From Polychytrium aggregatum (Eukaryota > Chytridiomycota > Chytridiomycetes > Polychytriales): a DNA stretch of 21,421 bases. Below the pieces are notes generated by a model that was not told the origin of the DNA, did no database searches, and saw only the letters and a program-made list of their open reading frames with translations. Each line of letters opens with the position of its first letter. Within the stretch, counting starts at the first letter, position 1. Where the stretch lies: contig NW_026516569.1 in NCBI RefSeq assembly GCF_025602895.1, positions 1 to 21,421 of the forward strand, given 5' to 3'. This document shows, in pieces, positions 8,117 through 16,803 of the stretch. The position numbers and the translations under genes are program-made.

Positions 8117-9070
8117 ATGGCTGAGCCTGCTGCACCCCCGGCAGATCTCAATGCGTACCTGGCGCGCATGGAGGAGCGTATGAACGCCCTCATGACCCAG
8201 AACGCTGCTCTCCATCGTCAGATCCAAGATCTGCAAGCTCCCGCCGCCGCTCCCCGCCAGGTCTACCAGGTGAACAAGCCCAAGGAGTTCCTAGGTTCCC
8301 GCGACGAGACGACGGCCTTCCTCGCCCAGTGCCACCTCGTCTTCCTCGCCGATCCTGCCTTCTTTGCGCCCGAGCGCCAGAAGGTCCTTTATGCCACCTC
8401 CTTCCTCCGCGGCGAAGCTTTCAAATGGTACGAGGCCGCCTTTTATATGGCCAACCGCTTCCCGGCTTCCTTCGCGGATTTTGAAGTTGCCCTCAAGTCG
8501 ACCTTCGGTGAGGACACGGCCTCCTCGCAAGATAAGGCCTTGAACGACCTCAAACGCTTGGTCCAGCTCAAGTCCTGCCAAGCCTTCGCCACCCGCTTCG
8601 TCCAGCTCGCCGCCCGCGTCCAGACTGACGAACCCACCAAGATGCACTTCTTCAAGGAGGGTTTGAAGTCTGAGGTCAAGTTCCACCTCATCGGTCTCCG
8701 CCCCGCTCCCGCTTCCTTGCCCGAGTTGATCAAGGCAGCGGTCGAGTACGACGATGCCCTCCATCGTCTCAAGGTCTCCTCCCGTTCCCAACCTCCTCCT
8801 CCTTCTTCTCGCTCTGCTCCCCATCACCACCATTCTCCCGCGCATGTTTCTTCTTCCTCCTCTTCTGCACCCACTCCCATGGACCTTGACTCTGTCTCGG
8901 TCCGCCCTGCTAAGCTCTCCGACGTCGAGAAAAAGCGACGTCGTGAGCAGGGTCTCTGCTTGTACTGCGGGGAAAAGTCTTGTCCCGGCAGTCGCGATGT
9001 TCAGCAGTGCCCGGTTCTGGTCAAACGGAACTCGGGAAATGCTCACAGCCGAGCAGCACCTCGCAAGTAA
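8117..9070 (+). CDS. gag: Element B Gag
   Basis: Structural protein that forms the particle and binds element RNA, 317 residues. The ATG at 8117 is chosen because it is the first ATG after the predicted transcript start; an open frame further upstream has no ATG and lies in the LTR. The N-terminus has a likely coiled coil (LARMEERMNALMTQNAALHRQ), then a retrotransposon Gag region with FLRGEAFKWYEA. A Pro/Ser/His-rich linker and a basic stretch (EKKRRREQ) follow. The Cys cluster near 8957-9012 reads CLYCGEKSC...C: a zinc-knuckle-like site with Cys where the usual His stands. A -1 slippery heptamer at 9034-9040 lies 10 codons before the stop and leads into protease. Confidence 0.92.
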   Translation: MAEPAAPPADLNAYLARMEERMNALMTQNAALHRQIQDLQAPAAAPRQVYQVNKPKEFLGSRDETTAFLAQCHLVFLADPAFFAPERQKVLYATSFLRGEAFKWYEAAFYMANRFPASFADFEVALKSTFGEDTASSQDKALNDLKRLVQLKSCQAFATRFVQLAARVQTDEPTKMHFFKEGLKSEVKFHLIGLRPAPASLPELIKAAVEYDDALHRLKVSSRSQPPPPSSRSAPHHHHSPAHVSSSSSSAPTPMDLDSVSVRPAKLSDVEKKRRREQGLCLYCGEKSCPGSRDVQQCPVLVKRNSGNAHSRAAPRK

Positions 9071-9078
9071 GCGAGGTG
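9034..9078 (+). promoter_or_regulatory. Predicted -1 ribosomal frameshift site, gag to pol (element B)
   Basis: G GGA AAT at 9034-9040 is in the X XXY YYZ phase of the gag frame, and the protease frame is -1 to gag. A perfect 8-bp stem CACCTCGC/GCGAGGTG at 9057-9064 and 9071-9078 holds the gag stop in its 6-nt loop. The 16-nt spacer is longer than the usual 5-9 nt, so the stimulator may be another fold. Confidence 0.6.
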
Positions 9079-9512
9079 GTCTGTTCGGCGATACGAACAT
9101 CTTCCCCCTCTGACTCGTCACTATCGGACGATAAGCTTCTTCTTCCGGCCACTCTTATCGTCATGAGTCTTTCTGGCCCGGTCTCCATCTCCCTTTCTGT
9201 TTTTATTGATGATGGATGTTCCGCTCTTGCCCTCATTGATCCTGCCTTTGCCGATCTCCATAAACTCTCTCTTATCCCTCTTTCTACTCCTTGCTCCGTT
9301 TCCCTTGCTGATGGTTCTTCGGCCGGTTTCATTCGTTTCCAAACCGCGCCTTTGACTCTGACCATTGGTTCCCACACCGAGTCGATTTCTTTTCTTGTGA
9401 CTCGACTCTCCACCACTCCCATCACTCTTGGTCTTCCCTGGATGCGCTTGCATAATCCAGTTGTTAATTGGAAGTCCCTCTCCCTTTCATTCTCCGATCC
9501 CTCTTGCCTTGC
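9040..9512 (+). pseudogene. pol: Element B Pol start: aspartic protease, cut by C-minus
   Basis: The -1 frame is entered at 9040 and runs to the C-minus LTR, so only the N-terminal part of Pol remains. It begins with a Ser-rich linker (about 9040-9130) and then a retropepsin-like fold: FIDDGCSALALID near 9202-9240, LADGSS, and ITLGLPWMRLHNPVVNW near 9420-9470, which matches the second hydrophobic and Gly motif of Ty3-type proteases. The active site is DDG instead of DSG or DTG. No stop occurs before the insertion; codons past 9512 belong to the LTR. The rest of the frame is expected beyond the right edge, after C-minus. Confidence 0.85.
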
Positions 9513-9931
9513 TGTAAGGAGTGAACAAGCGCAAGGACGAAGACCAAGTGCTTGGTATGAGCTTTATTAGCTTTTAGCCCCGAACACCAAAGAACAAGTT
9601 TTGTTCGAACTGGTGTTCAACATAGGCTCAGACATGCAGGGCTATTTATAGACCGGGAGAAGGTCGAGGGGCAAAAGTGGGCGAGAAGGGTGGAGCATCA
9701 CAGAGAAGCGAGAAGGGGGTGCGAGAGTGGCTGGTGTGCAAGCGAGAGAGGCTTGGCACAGCCCGGGGACATGTGCCGAGCGGTGGGGGAGGCAGGAAAC
9801 CAGTAGACGCGGGTGGCAACGGCGCGTGCTCATGCATGGGGGCAAACAAACACGTGGGGACTCATGATTGGTGCGGAGGGCGAGAGCATGCGGGACAATC
9901 TCATTGGTCCGTTGTGATGCTGGTCATCACA
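9513..9931 (-). repeat. 3' LTR of C-minus (419 bp)
   Basis: Reverse complement of 6163-6581, with the same ends, TATA box (complement near 9643-9650), nested hairpin (9582-9618) and poly(A) signal (TTTATT at 9563-9568). It inserted into the protease frame of B. Confidence 0.96.
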
Positions 9932-11331
9932 CTATCTCCTCCTTAAACTACGGCGTGTTCCATCTTGAGTTCTCCTGGGGCCAGGCTTGTCTGGGTAGCG
10001 TCGGTGGTACTCCGCGGCCACCGTTGGGGCAAAGACAATGTCGGCGGGCTCCCAACTTCGATCGGTGACCGGGTAGCCTTTCCAATCGATGAGATAGTGC
10101 AGCTTTCCGCGCACGAACTTGGAGTCTAAGATCTCTTCGACCTCCCACTCCAAGTTCCCATCGATGACCACCGCAGGGGGCGGCGCTTGCACCCGACCCG
10201 GAAGCGAGTTCTTCTTGTAGGGCTCAAGAAGAGACACATGGAACACCGGGTGCACCTTTATGTCCTTTGGCAAGTCCAGGCGGAAAGCCAATGTCCCGAC
10301 GGCCTCGAGGATGGTGAATGGTCCAATCCTCTGGTAATCCAGCTTCTTGCTTGGGCGAGTGGTGCTGATGTTACGAGTCAGCACCCAGACTTGATCGCCC
10401 GGACGCAAGTCGGGAGCCTGGGACCTCCGGAGATCTGAGAAGTGCTTGTAGTCAGACTTTGCCTTCTCAAGATTCTCCTTCAACAGTGCCAGGTTCCGCT
10501 GGAGATGTTCAACCCTCTCCGTGGCAGAGGGAACATCAGGGCCGCCAGCGACAACGGGGACTTCGAACCTTGGGTGGAACCCATAGGTTGCCAAGAATGG
10601 CGAGGCATGTGTTGACGAGTTCTCGAGGTTATTGTAAGAGAACTCGGCCAACGGCAGCAGCTCGGCCCAGTCATCTTGCTGATACGACGTGTAACAGCGC
10701 AGGTATTGGTTGATGACCTGGTTGACCCTCTCAGTCTGTCCATCGGTCTGGGGATGGAAGGCCGTGGACAGACTGGTTTGGATCCCGAGCTGCGTGCAGA
10801 GTGCCTTCCAGAACCGAGAGGTGAACTGACTTCCTCGGTCTGAAACCACTGTGTCGGGGAGGCCATGGAGACGAAAGACATTGTCGAGGAACAGTGACGC
10901 AGTCTCCTCCGCCGACGGCAGTGAACGCCAGGACATAAAGTGTGCCATCTTTGTGAGGCTGCATACCACCACAAAGATGCAGGTGTGACCCTTGGACTTT
11001 GGCAGATCAGTGATAAAGTCCATGGTCAGTGTCCCCCAGGGTCGATCGGCTGTCTGGAGTGGCAACAGGAACCCAAACGGCTTGTGTCGCGGAGCTTTCG
11101 AGCGTGCACAGGTGTCGCACGTCGAGACGTACTCTTTGACATCTTTCCGATAGGTTTGCCACCAAAACTGTCGCGATACCAGAGCCAGAGTCCGTCGGAT
11201 GCCTGGATGACCCACAGCGACTGGGTCATGGCACGACTTGAGCGCCGGAACTCGGCACGACTCTGGGACCACAATCCTGTTCTGGAAGGTGAGGTACTGG
11301 CCATTCCAGACGAACTTCGGGTCACGACGGT
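9932..11331 (-). pseudogene. pol: C-minus Pol, 3' part: integrase and chromodomain
   Basis: Same protein as C-plus from the RRDPKFVW segment to the stop: HHCC finger, D,D-x35-E integrase core, GPF module and chromodomain, with no broken codon. It is separated from its own N-terminal half by element D. A longer open frame runs on into the LTR of D, but it starts at TTG within the LTR and has no ATG before the integrase core, so I do not treat it as a new gene. Confidence 0.92.
11327..11331. repeat. Target-site duplication of D, left copy
   Basis: ACGGT, repeated at 16799-16803. C-plus has a single ACCGT (on the coding strand) at the matching place near 4763, which confirms the empty site. Confidence 0.95.
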
Positions 11332-11640
11332 TGTAACGTCCACTACTGGGACGTTGGGGCAAGACGGGGAGGGAGGGGGTACAAGACAAGACAGGACGGG
11401 GCAGAACAGGGCGGTGCTAGGCTACTCTAGCGGACGGGTGAGCTCGGGGAGCACTTACGTTTATTCACGATAAAACCGAACTCCAGACAAACGGGGGGAA
11501 CGGGGGCAACCCGCAGGTATACCCTGCGGTGGCCTGCCTGCGGTGCGTGAAAACGCAAAGCGCAGCACAGGTCACGACCCACTGCGCCGCGCAGTACGCG
11601 CAGTACGCGCAGCACAGCGTCGGAGATACCATCTCCTACA
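11332..11640 (-). repeat. 3' LTR of element D (309 bp)
   Basis: On the minus strand TGTAGGAG to CGTTACA. Poly(A) signal AATAAA on the minus strand at 11465-11460. Both ends carry hairpins: AACGTCC/GGACGTT at 11335-11355 and GGAGAT/ATCTCC at 11622-11636. A third, CCGCAGG/CCTGCGG, lies at 11511-11529. A 9-bp unit GCGCAGTAC is repeated about 2.7 times at 11589-11612. No clear TATA box. Confidence 0.97.
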
Positions 11641-11649
11641 CTCCCACAC
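11641..11649 (-). promoter_or_regulatory. Polypurine tract of element D
   Basis: GTGTGGGAG on the minus strand lies between the pol stop TAA and the 3' LTR. It has two pyrimidines, so it is an imperfect tract, assigned by position. Confidence 0.55.
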
Positions 11650-14600
11650 TTAAGAAGGCTTCCTGCGAGGAGCCCTGCGTGTGCTCTTTATTTGGGGCTC
11701 CTCGAGGTGTTTACCGTATTTACTCAGCTCCTCGGGTGCATGGGACAAGTCCTCCAGTGTTTGCCATGTGTTGCCCGAGTGTGGGTAACCAACCCACTTG
11801 ACATAAAACCGAAGTGACCCGTCAGCCACTTTCTTGTGCCTCACGATCCTTTCGACTTCATATTCTTGAGTATAGTATTGTCCGAGGTCGTCTTCCAGTG
11901 GTGCGTCGTCCGGGACACCTTCGTCGGCGTCGGGGAACTGTGCTGGACTGCGGGTCGTGTGGCGACGCAGCTTGGACACATGGAAGACAGGATGGAGCTT
12001 GCTTCCAGGTGGCAAGTCCAACAGGTAGTTGAGGGGACTGGGTCGGGCCGCTATCTTGAACGGTCCTCGGTACTTGGGCAACAACTTCTTTGACTGGGCT
12101 TCGGGGACCTTGATGTTGTCGGCGTCCAGGTAGACAAGGTCTCCAACTTCAAAGGAGACATCCTGGTGTCGGCGGTCGTAGTACTTCGCCATCACTTGTT
12201 GCGCATCCGTGAGCGCGTCGGCGATCATCTTGTGTCGGACTTGATGATCTTTGACAAAGGCACTTGGTTTGGGAGGCAATCCAGCCGTGGACTCGGTCAG
12301 TGTCAAGGAGGTGGGAACATCAGGCTGGAATCCGTAGAGCGCCTCAAAGGGGCTCAAGCCAGTTGTGCTCGACTTGGCGGTGTTGTATGCAAACTCTGCA
12401 TGACTCAGCTGTATGTCCCAGTCGTCTTGGCTGGTCGAGGCGTATGTCCTCAGGTATTGCTCGAGGGTGCGGATCGTCCGCTCGGACTGTCCATCCGTTT
12501 GTTGGTGGTGCGAGGTTGACATGTTCAGCTTGGTGCCGAGATGGTCGAACAGACTTGTCCAAAACAAGGAGGTGAATCGGGGGTCTCGATCACTGACGAT
12601 GGACTTTGGGAGGCCGTGGTGCTTGAACACATGCTTGAAGAACAGCAGTGCAAGGTCAGGCGCGGAGCATGTCGTCTGGCACGGCACAAAGTGTGCCATC
12701 TTGCTGAACCTGTCGACAAAGACAGCGATTGCATCGTGGTCCAACTTGGTCGTCGGTAGATGCGTGATGAGATCCATGGACATGCTGGTCCAGGGGCGGT
12801 CGGGAACAGGCAGGGGTTGCAGCAATCCTTGCTCTCGGGTCGTGCGTGACTTGACCATCTTGCAGGTATGGCAGGACTCGATGTACTTCTCGACGGTGCG
12901 CTTCATTCCAGGCCAGTATGCGACTTTGGCCAGTCGGTCGTATGTCTTCTCGACTCCAAAGTGTCCAGCGAGGGGCGAGTCGTGGACCTCTTGGAGCAAC
13001 TTGGTCTTCAACGACGGAATGTCCGGCACACAGACACGGCTGTCCTTCTTCAGGAGGAGCAGGCCATCACGCACTGTGTACTCGGATGATTCGTCGTCCT
13101 TGGGGAGCTTAGACACCTTTCGGAACAGTTCTCCGAACTGTTTGTCGTTGGCGATGTTGTCTCGGACAACATCCAGCATCGTGTTGTCGACACTGACAGT
13201 CGACTCGTACAGTGACGCCAATTGGTAGTCGGGGCGTCGGGACAGTGCGTCAGGCACCACATTGAGTTTGCCTTTCTGGTATACAACCTCGTAGTTGTAC
13301 TCGGCGAGGAACTCCATCCATCGCGCTTGGCGTCGGCTCAGGTTCTTCTTGGTGTCGAGGTAACGCAGTGACTGGTGGTCCGTCACAATCTTGAAGGGCT
13401 TGGCGGTACCGTGGAGGTACACTCGGAACTTCTGCAGCGCGTAGATGATCGCAAGCTGCTCCTTCTCGTGCACGGGATAGTTGATCTCGTGTTGGGACAG
13501 TTTGCGCGACTCGAAGGCAACGGGCCTTCCCTCCTGCATCAAAACAGCTCCCACCGCAAAGTCGGAGGCGTCGGTGTGCACGGAGACATCCGTGTTCGGG
13601 TCGAACACAGCGAGGACAGGAGCGTTCGTCAAGGCGTGCTTGAGGGTCTCGAACGCTTGGCGTTGTGGGTGGTCCCACACGAAGGGGCACTCTTTGCGGA
13701 GTAGGTCTGTGAGTGGACCGGCAGTGCGCGCCAGATCGGGGATGAATCGGCGGTAGTAGTTGACGAGACCGAGAAACGACTGCACGTCAGAGACGCATGC
13801 GAGCGGCGGCCACTCGACCACAGACTTGACCTTGGCGGGGTCGACTTCGATTCCTCTTCCTGAGACAACGTGTCCCAGGAACGGGACTTGATTCTTGAAG
13901 AACTCACACTTGGACAGTTTGGCATACAACTTGTGCTCGCGTAGCTTGGCCAGCACGCGGGCGACATGACCTTCATGGGTCGCTTCATCCTTGCTGTACA
14001 CAAGGATATCATCCAGGTACACGATGACAGAGTTGTCGAGCTCTTGGCGGAACACATCGTTCATCAGCTGCATGAACGTGGCAGGTGCGTTCGTCAATCC
14101 GAACGGCAGCACTAGGAACTCGTACAGTCCGTAGCGAGTCCTGAAGGCGGTCTTGTGGACATCATCCTCGTGGATGCGGATCTGATGGTAGCCTGAGCGG
14201 AGGTCTATCTTGCTAAAGACCTTTGCTCCACTCAGACGATCCATCAACTCGTCGATCCTGGGCAACGGGTAGGTGTTCTTGATGGTCTGTTTGTTTAGTG
14301 CGCGATAGTCGACGCACATCCTGAGATCACCTTCTTTCTTCTTGACAAAGAGCACTGGTGCACCATACGGTGACTGGCTCGGGCGGATGAACCCATGGGC
14401 GAGGAGGTCATCCAACTGGCGCTTGAGTTCGTCCATCTCCGTCAGCGACAGTTGGTACGTCGGTCTTGACGGAGGCGACGAGCCTGGTTCGATGTCGATG
14501 CGATGATCGACGGTGCGTTGGGGTGGCAGGCATTGTGGCAACTGGTCGGGGAATACGTCCTTGTACTCGTCGAGCAGCTTGGTCACCACAGGCGGGGGAC

Positions 14601-15561
14601 CGGGACCGGCTTGGTCGGTGTCGTCGACCTCACGCACGACACAGAGGAACGACGTGTCCTTCTTGATCAGCCTCTTGAATTGCATGGCTGAGAGGAGAGG
14701 TGGCATGTTGGGTGAGGCCATGCCCTGCAGGACAATGTCAGGGCCAACACGGACAGTGCGGCCTTTCCAGTCGACGACTGGAGTCGGCTCGGCACGAGCA
14801 AGCCAGCTCATGCCGAGGATGGCATCGAACTTGGTGTCGATCACTTGGAACAACAGGACAGGATGGTACTTGGGATGGAGGGCCACTCGCAGGACCACTT
14901 GGTGTGTGCACTGCTGCACACGATCGTCTGCAAGCGCCACACTCATCGGCGACTTCTTCTTGGTTGCATGTATGTTGAGCTCCTGGAGCAAGCGTCTGCT
15001 GACAAAGTTGCAGCTTGCTCCAGAGTCCACCATCATTCGGACGGTGTGACCTTGGACGGTGGCAGGGAGGTACAGCAGGGACTCTTCATGGTCCTCCTGC
15101 ACAGCCTCCTGCACCATGACTTGACTTGGGGGAACGGGCGACACTTGGTCTTGGTTGGCTTCATCACGGCCACTCGGACATTTTGGATAGGGTTCGGCCA
15201 TTGCGGGGGCCTGCGGCGTCAGCACGCCATTGCACACGACGTCCACGGCTTGCGGACACATGTCGGAAGCATCCGACACACACGACTTGACAGGGGTGAG
15301 GGCACAGGCGGTCCTGTCCCTCAAGGGTTCTTGATTTTCTTTTTTGTTTTGGTTTTCAATTTTGGTTTTCTCTTCACGTTCGTGGAGAGGCAGGCGGCTT
15401 GCGCCACCATGCACCTCTCGCACGACGCACAACACTTGGTTTGTTTCTCCTTCGGGGGAGGGGGCGAGGTGAACTTCCTCTGGAGACGCGTGGACTGCAT
15501 TGAGCAATCCACGGCGTTGGTCTCCTACTAGGGCTCCAGAGCCACCTAGTAGGGTCGGCCG
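11650..15561 (-). CDS. pol: Element D Pol: protease, RT, RNase H, integrase, chromodomain
   Basis: Entered by -1 frameshift at the heptamer 15567-15561; the frame is open further upstream but has no ATG. Numbering from 15582, 1310 codons. Residues 1-165: linker without known domain, with a Lys/Asn/Gln-rich patch near 70-85. Protease: DSGA at 186-189, ILGMSWL at 255-261. RT: D460 in [12 protein letters not shown] 522-525. RNase H: D671, E708, D735, D778. Integrase: H867, H874, C904, C907; D937, D998, E1034 (D-x35-E). GPF 1173-1175, HPVFHVSKL, then a chromodomain about 1238-1290 with YEVERI and WVGY (aromatic cage Y, W, Y). The peptide LCVVREV occurs at 51-57 and again at 313-319, on both sides of the protease. 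No stops or broken motifs; the stop lies 9 nt from the LTR. Confidence 0.95.
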   Translation of the reverse strand, partial: RPTLLGGSGALVGDQRRGLLNAVHASPEEVHLAPSPEGETNQVLCVVREVHGGASRLPLHEREEKTKIENQNKKENQEPLRDRTACALTPVKSCVSDASDMCPQAVDVVCNGVLTPQAPAMAEPYPKCPSGRDEANQDQVSPVPPSQVMVQEAVQEDHEESLLYLPATVQGHTVRMMVDSGASCNFVSRRLLQELNIHATKKKSPMSVALADDRVQQCTHQVVLRVALHPKYHPVLLFQVIDTKFDAILGMSWLARAEPTPVVDWKGRTVRVGPDIVLQGMASPNMPPLLSAMQFKRLIKKDTSFLCVVREVDDTDQAGPGPPPVVTKLLDEYKDVFPDQLPQCLPPQRTVDHRIDIEPGSSPPSRPTYQLSLTEMDELKRQLDDLLAHGFIRPSQSPYGAPVLFVKKKEGDLRMCVDYRALNKQTIKNTYPLPRIDELMDRLSGAKVFSKIDLRSGYHQIRIHEDDVHKTAFRTRYGLYEFLVLPFGLTNAPATFMQLMNDVFRQELDNSVIVYLDDILVYSKDEATHEGHVARVLAKLREHKLYAKLSKCEFFKNQVPFLGHVVSGRGIEVDPAKVKSVVEWPPLACVSDVQSFLGLVNYYRRFIPDLARTAGPLTDLLRKECPFVWDHPQRQAFETLKHALTNAPVLAVFDPNTDVSVHTDASDFAVGAVLMQEGRPVAFESRKLSQHEINYPVHEKEQLAIIYALQKFRVYLHGTAKPFKIVTDHQSLRYLDTKKNLSRRQARWMEFLAEYNYEVVYQKGKLNVVPDALSRRPDYQLASLYESTVSVDNTMLDVVRDNIANDKQFGELFRKVSKLPKDDESSEYTVRDGLLLLKKDSRVCVPDIPSLKTKLLQEVHDSPLAGHFGVEKTYDRLAKVAYWPGMKRTVEKYIESCHTCKMVKSRTTREQGLLQPLPVPDRPWTSMSMDLITHLPTTKLDHDAIAVFVDRFSKMAHFVPCQTTCSAPDLALLFFKHVFKHHGLPKSIVSDRDPRFTSLFWTSLFDHLGTKLNMSTSHHQQTDGQSERTIRTLEQYLRTYASTSQDDWDIQLSHAEFAYNTAKSSTTGLSPFEALYGFQPDVPTSLTLTESTAGLPPKPSAFVKDHQVRHKMIADALTDAQQVMAKYYDRRHQDVSFEVGDLVYLDADNIKVPEAQSKKLLPKYRGPFKIAARPSPLNYLLDLPPGSKLHPVFHVSKLRRHTTRSPAQFPDADEGVPDDAPLEDDLGQYYTQEYEVERIVRHKKVADGSLRFYVKWVGYPHSGNTWQTLEDLSHAPEELSKYGKHLEEPQIKSTRRAPRRKPS

Positions 15562-15567
15562 TTTCCC
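15524..15567 (-). promoter_or_regulatory. Predicted -1 ribosomal frameshift module, gag to pol (element D)
   Basis: On the minus strand G GGA AAC (15567-15561) is in the X XXY YYZ phase of gag, and pol is in the -1 frame. After a 7-nt spacer comes an 8-bp stem CCTACTAG/CTAGTAGG (15553-15546 with 15531-15524), continued by GGCT/AGCC with a 4-nt loop and a 2-nt bulge. The gag stop TAG lies inside the stem. All parts match the known arrangement of retroviral -1 sites. Confidence 0.85.
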
Positions 15568-16367
15568 GACTTCATGGGGCACTCCTTGGCCTGGTGTCCC
15601 GGTCGGTGACAGAAGAAGCAGGAACCATGGCGGAGGTCCTCCTGCTTCTGTCTGTCCTTGGGGGAGACAGTGGCAGCTTGCTGGAACCGGGAGCGGGGAG
15701 GGCCACGAGCCTCCATGGCGTTGACGTCAACGTCCATGGGCTCAGGCATGGGTCTTGCGGGCGGGGCCGGGCGAGGCGGACGGGCTGGGACGTGATGAGA
15801 CCGATGGCCGCCTGCCAGCTGCGGGTAGAACTGGCGGCCATGGTACTGGACGTTGTCGAGGTTCTCGGCAACGTCCATCATCACGTCCAGGGACTTGCGG
15901 GCATCAGGGTTGCTGGCGATGTACTCTCTGATCTTGGGCTTGAGGCCCTTCTGGAAGAGGTACATCGCATCAGCAGAGCCCAGCTCCTCAATCTGGGAGG
16001 AGAGGTCTTCAAACTCCTCGATGTAGCGGGTCACAGAACCACGCTGCACGAGAGAGTATAGCTTGTCACGGGCAATGAGTTCAGCATTGGGGCTGCCGAA
16101 GCGGCGACGGAGGCGGTCCTTGAAGTCGTCAAACACACCTTCGCTCTGCTCGTCGAACCCTTGGCGGCGGTACCAACGGTACGCCTGGTCCTTTAAGCAG
16201 AGCTTGGCGGCGACGATGTGGTGGGTGGGGGCGACTTGGGCAGCATCGAGGTAGTCCTCGAGTTGCTGCAGCCAGTCCTCCACCGAGGAGGAGCGGCTCT
16301 TCCCAGTAAACACTGGGGCACGGAAGGTCTTGAGGAAGGCTTCCGGAAGTGGGCGGGGGTTGCTCAT
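15546..16367 (-). CDS. gag: Element D Gag
   Basis: Structural protein of the particle, 273 residues. The ATG at 16367 is the first one after the 5' LTR and the frame has a stop upstream, so the start is well supported. Residues about 15-150 are a retrotransposon Gag domain: [56 protein letters not shown] and [14 protein letters not shown] Pro/Arg-rich stretch around 190-215 and [10 protein letters not shown] follow. A classical zinc knuckle CX2CX4HX4C ([14 protein letters not shown]) sits near the C-terminus and would bind RNA. The last residues SGNGRPY overlap the slippery site. It ends inside the frameshift stem and shares its end with pol. It is not closely similar to Gag of B. Confidence 0.95.
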   Translation of the reverse strand: MSNPRPLPEAFLKTFRAPVFTGKSRSSSVEDWLQQLEDYLDAAQVAPTHHIVAAKLCLKDQAYRWYRRQGFDEQSEGVFDDFKDRLRRRFGSPNAELIARDKLYSLVQRGSVTRYIEEFEDLSSQIEELGSADAMYLFQKGLKPKIREYIASNPDARKSLDVMMDVAENLDNVQYHGRQFYPQLAGGHRSHHVPARPPRPAPPARPMPEPMDVDVNAMEARGPPRSRFQQAATVSPKDRQKQEDLRHGSCFFCHRPGHQAKECPMKSGNGRPY

Positions 16368-16489
16368 GGCAGGGGCAGGCTCCAGGGACAGAGAGGAGAG
16401 TCGGTCGGCAAGAGAGGCGGGATCCAGCTTGAGGATCTAGAAAGAGGACAAACAGGACGAAAACAAGACGAGGATTTCCGATGCTACCA
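16368..16489 (-). promoter_or_regulatory. Leader and tRNA-type primer-binding site of element D
   Basis: Directly after the 5' LTR the minus strand reads TGGTAGCATCGG, complementary to a tRNA 3' end CCGATGCTACCA. The GCTACCA end resembles initiator methionine tRNA, a common primer for Ty3-type elements; the next bases differ from the yeast tRNA, so the tRNA is not certain. The 122-nt leader has no ATG before gag. Confidence 0.75.
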
Positions 16490-16798
16490 TGTAACGTCCA
16501 CTACTGGGACGTTGGGGCAAGACGGGGAGGGAGGGGGTACAAGACAAGACAGGACGGGGCAGAACAGGGCGGTGCTAGGCTACTCTAGCGGACGGGTGAG
16601 CTCGGGGAGCACTTACGTTTATTCACGATAAAACCGAACTCCAGACAAACGGGGGGAACGGGGGCAACCCGCAGGTATACCCTGCGGTGGCCTGCCTGCG
16701 GTGCGTGAAAACGCAAAGCGCAGCACAGGTCACGACCCACTGCGCCGCGCAGTACGCGCAGTACGCGCAGCACAGCGTCGGAGATACCATCTCCTACA
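16490..16798 (-). repeat. 5' LTR of element D (309 bp)
   Basis: Identical by eye to 11332-11640. On the minus strand this is the promoter end of D. It directly abuts the target duplication ACGGT at 16799. Confidence 0.97.
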
Positions 16799-16803
16799 AC
16801 GGT
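16799..16803. repeat. Target-site duplication of D, right copy
   Basis: ACGGT, same as 11327-11331, flanking the complete element D. Confidence 0.95.

Larger units (their letters stand above)
7256..9512 (+). mobile_element. Element B: Ty3/gypsy chromovirus, 5' portion, same family as A
   Basis: Complete 5' LTR, leader, gag and the start of the protease frame, ending where the LTR of C-minus begins at 9513. It inserted into LINE F at 7255/7256; CCTAG just before it should be the target duplication, with its partner off the right edge. B gives the 5' parts of the family and A the 3' parts, so together they outline almost the whole element. Confidence 0.93.
11332..16798 (-). mobile_element. Element D: complete Ty3/gypsy chromovirus, 5467 bp
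   Basis: The only complete element in the window. On the minus strand it reads 5' LTR (16798-16490), tRNA-type PBS, leader, gag, -1 frameshift site, pol, purine tract, 3' LTR (11640-11332). The two 309-bp LTRs are identical by eye, the 5-bp target duplication is perfect and every catalytic residue I checked is present. It sits between the RNase H and integrase parts of C-minus. All this points to a recent insertion by an element that could still be active. Confidence 0.97.

Noticed and set aside
6582..9512. Inverted duplication of one C insertion as a palindrome.
   Set aside because: Each C copy ends exactly at its LTR terminus and the flanks differ (LINE F and B protease), so two insertions are simpler.
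9932..11389. A possible fusion gene: the D LTR leading in frame into the C integrase.
   Set aside because: The frame begins with TTG in the LTR and has no ATG before the integrase core. Junction openness over 58 nt is weak evidence.
15336..15350. AAAAAAG in D pol as a second slippery site.
   Set aside because: It is not in the X XXY YYZ phase of the pol frame, and pol needs no further shift.
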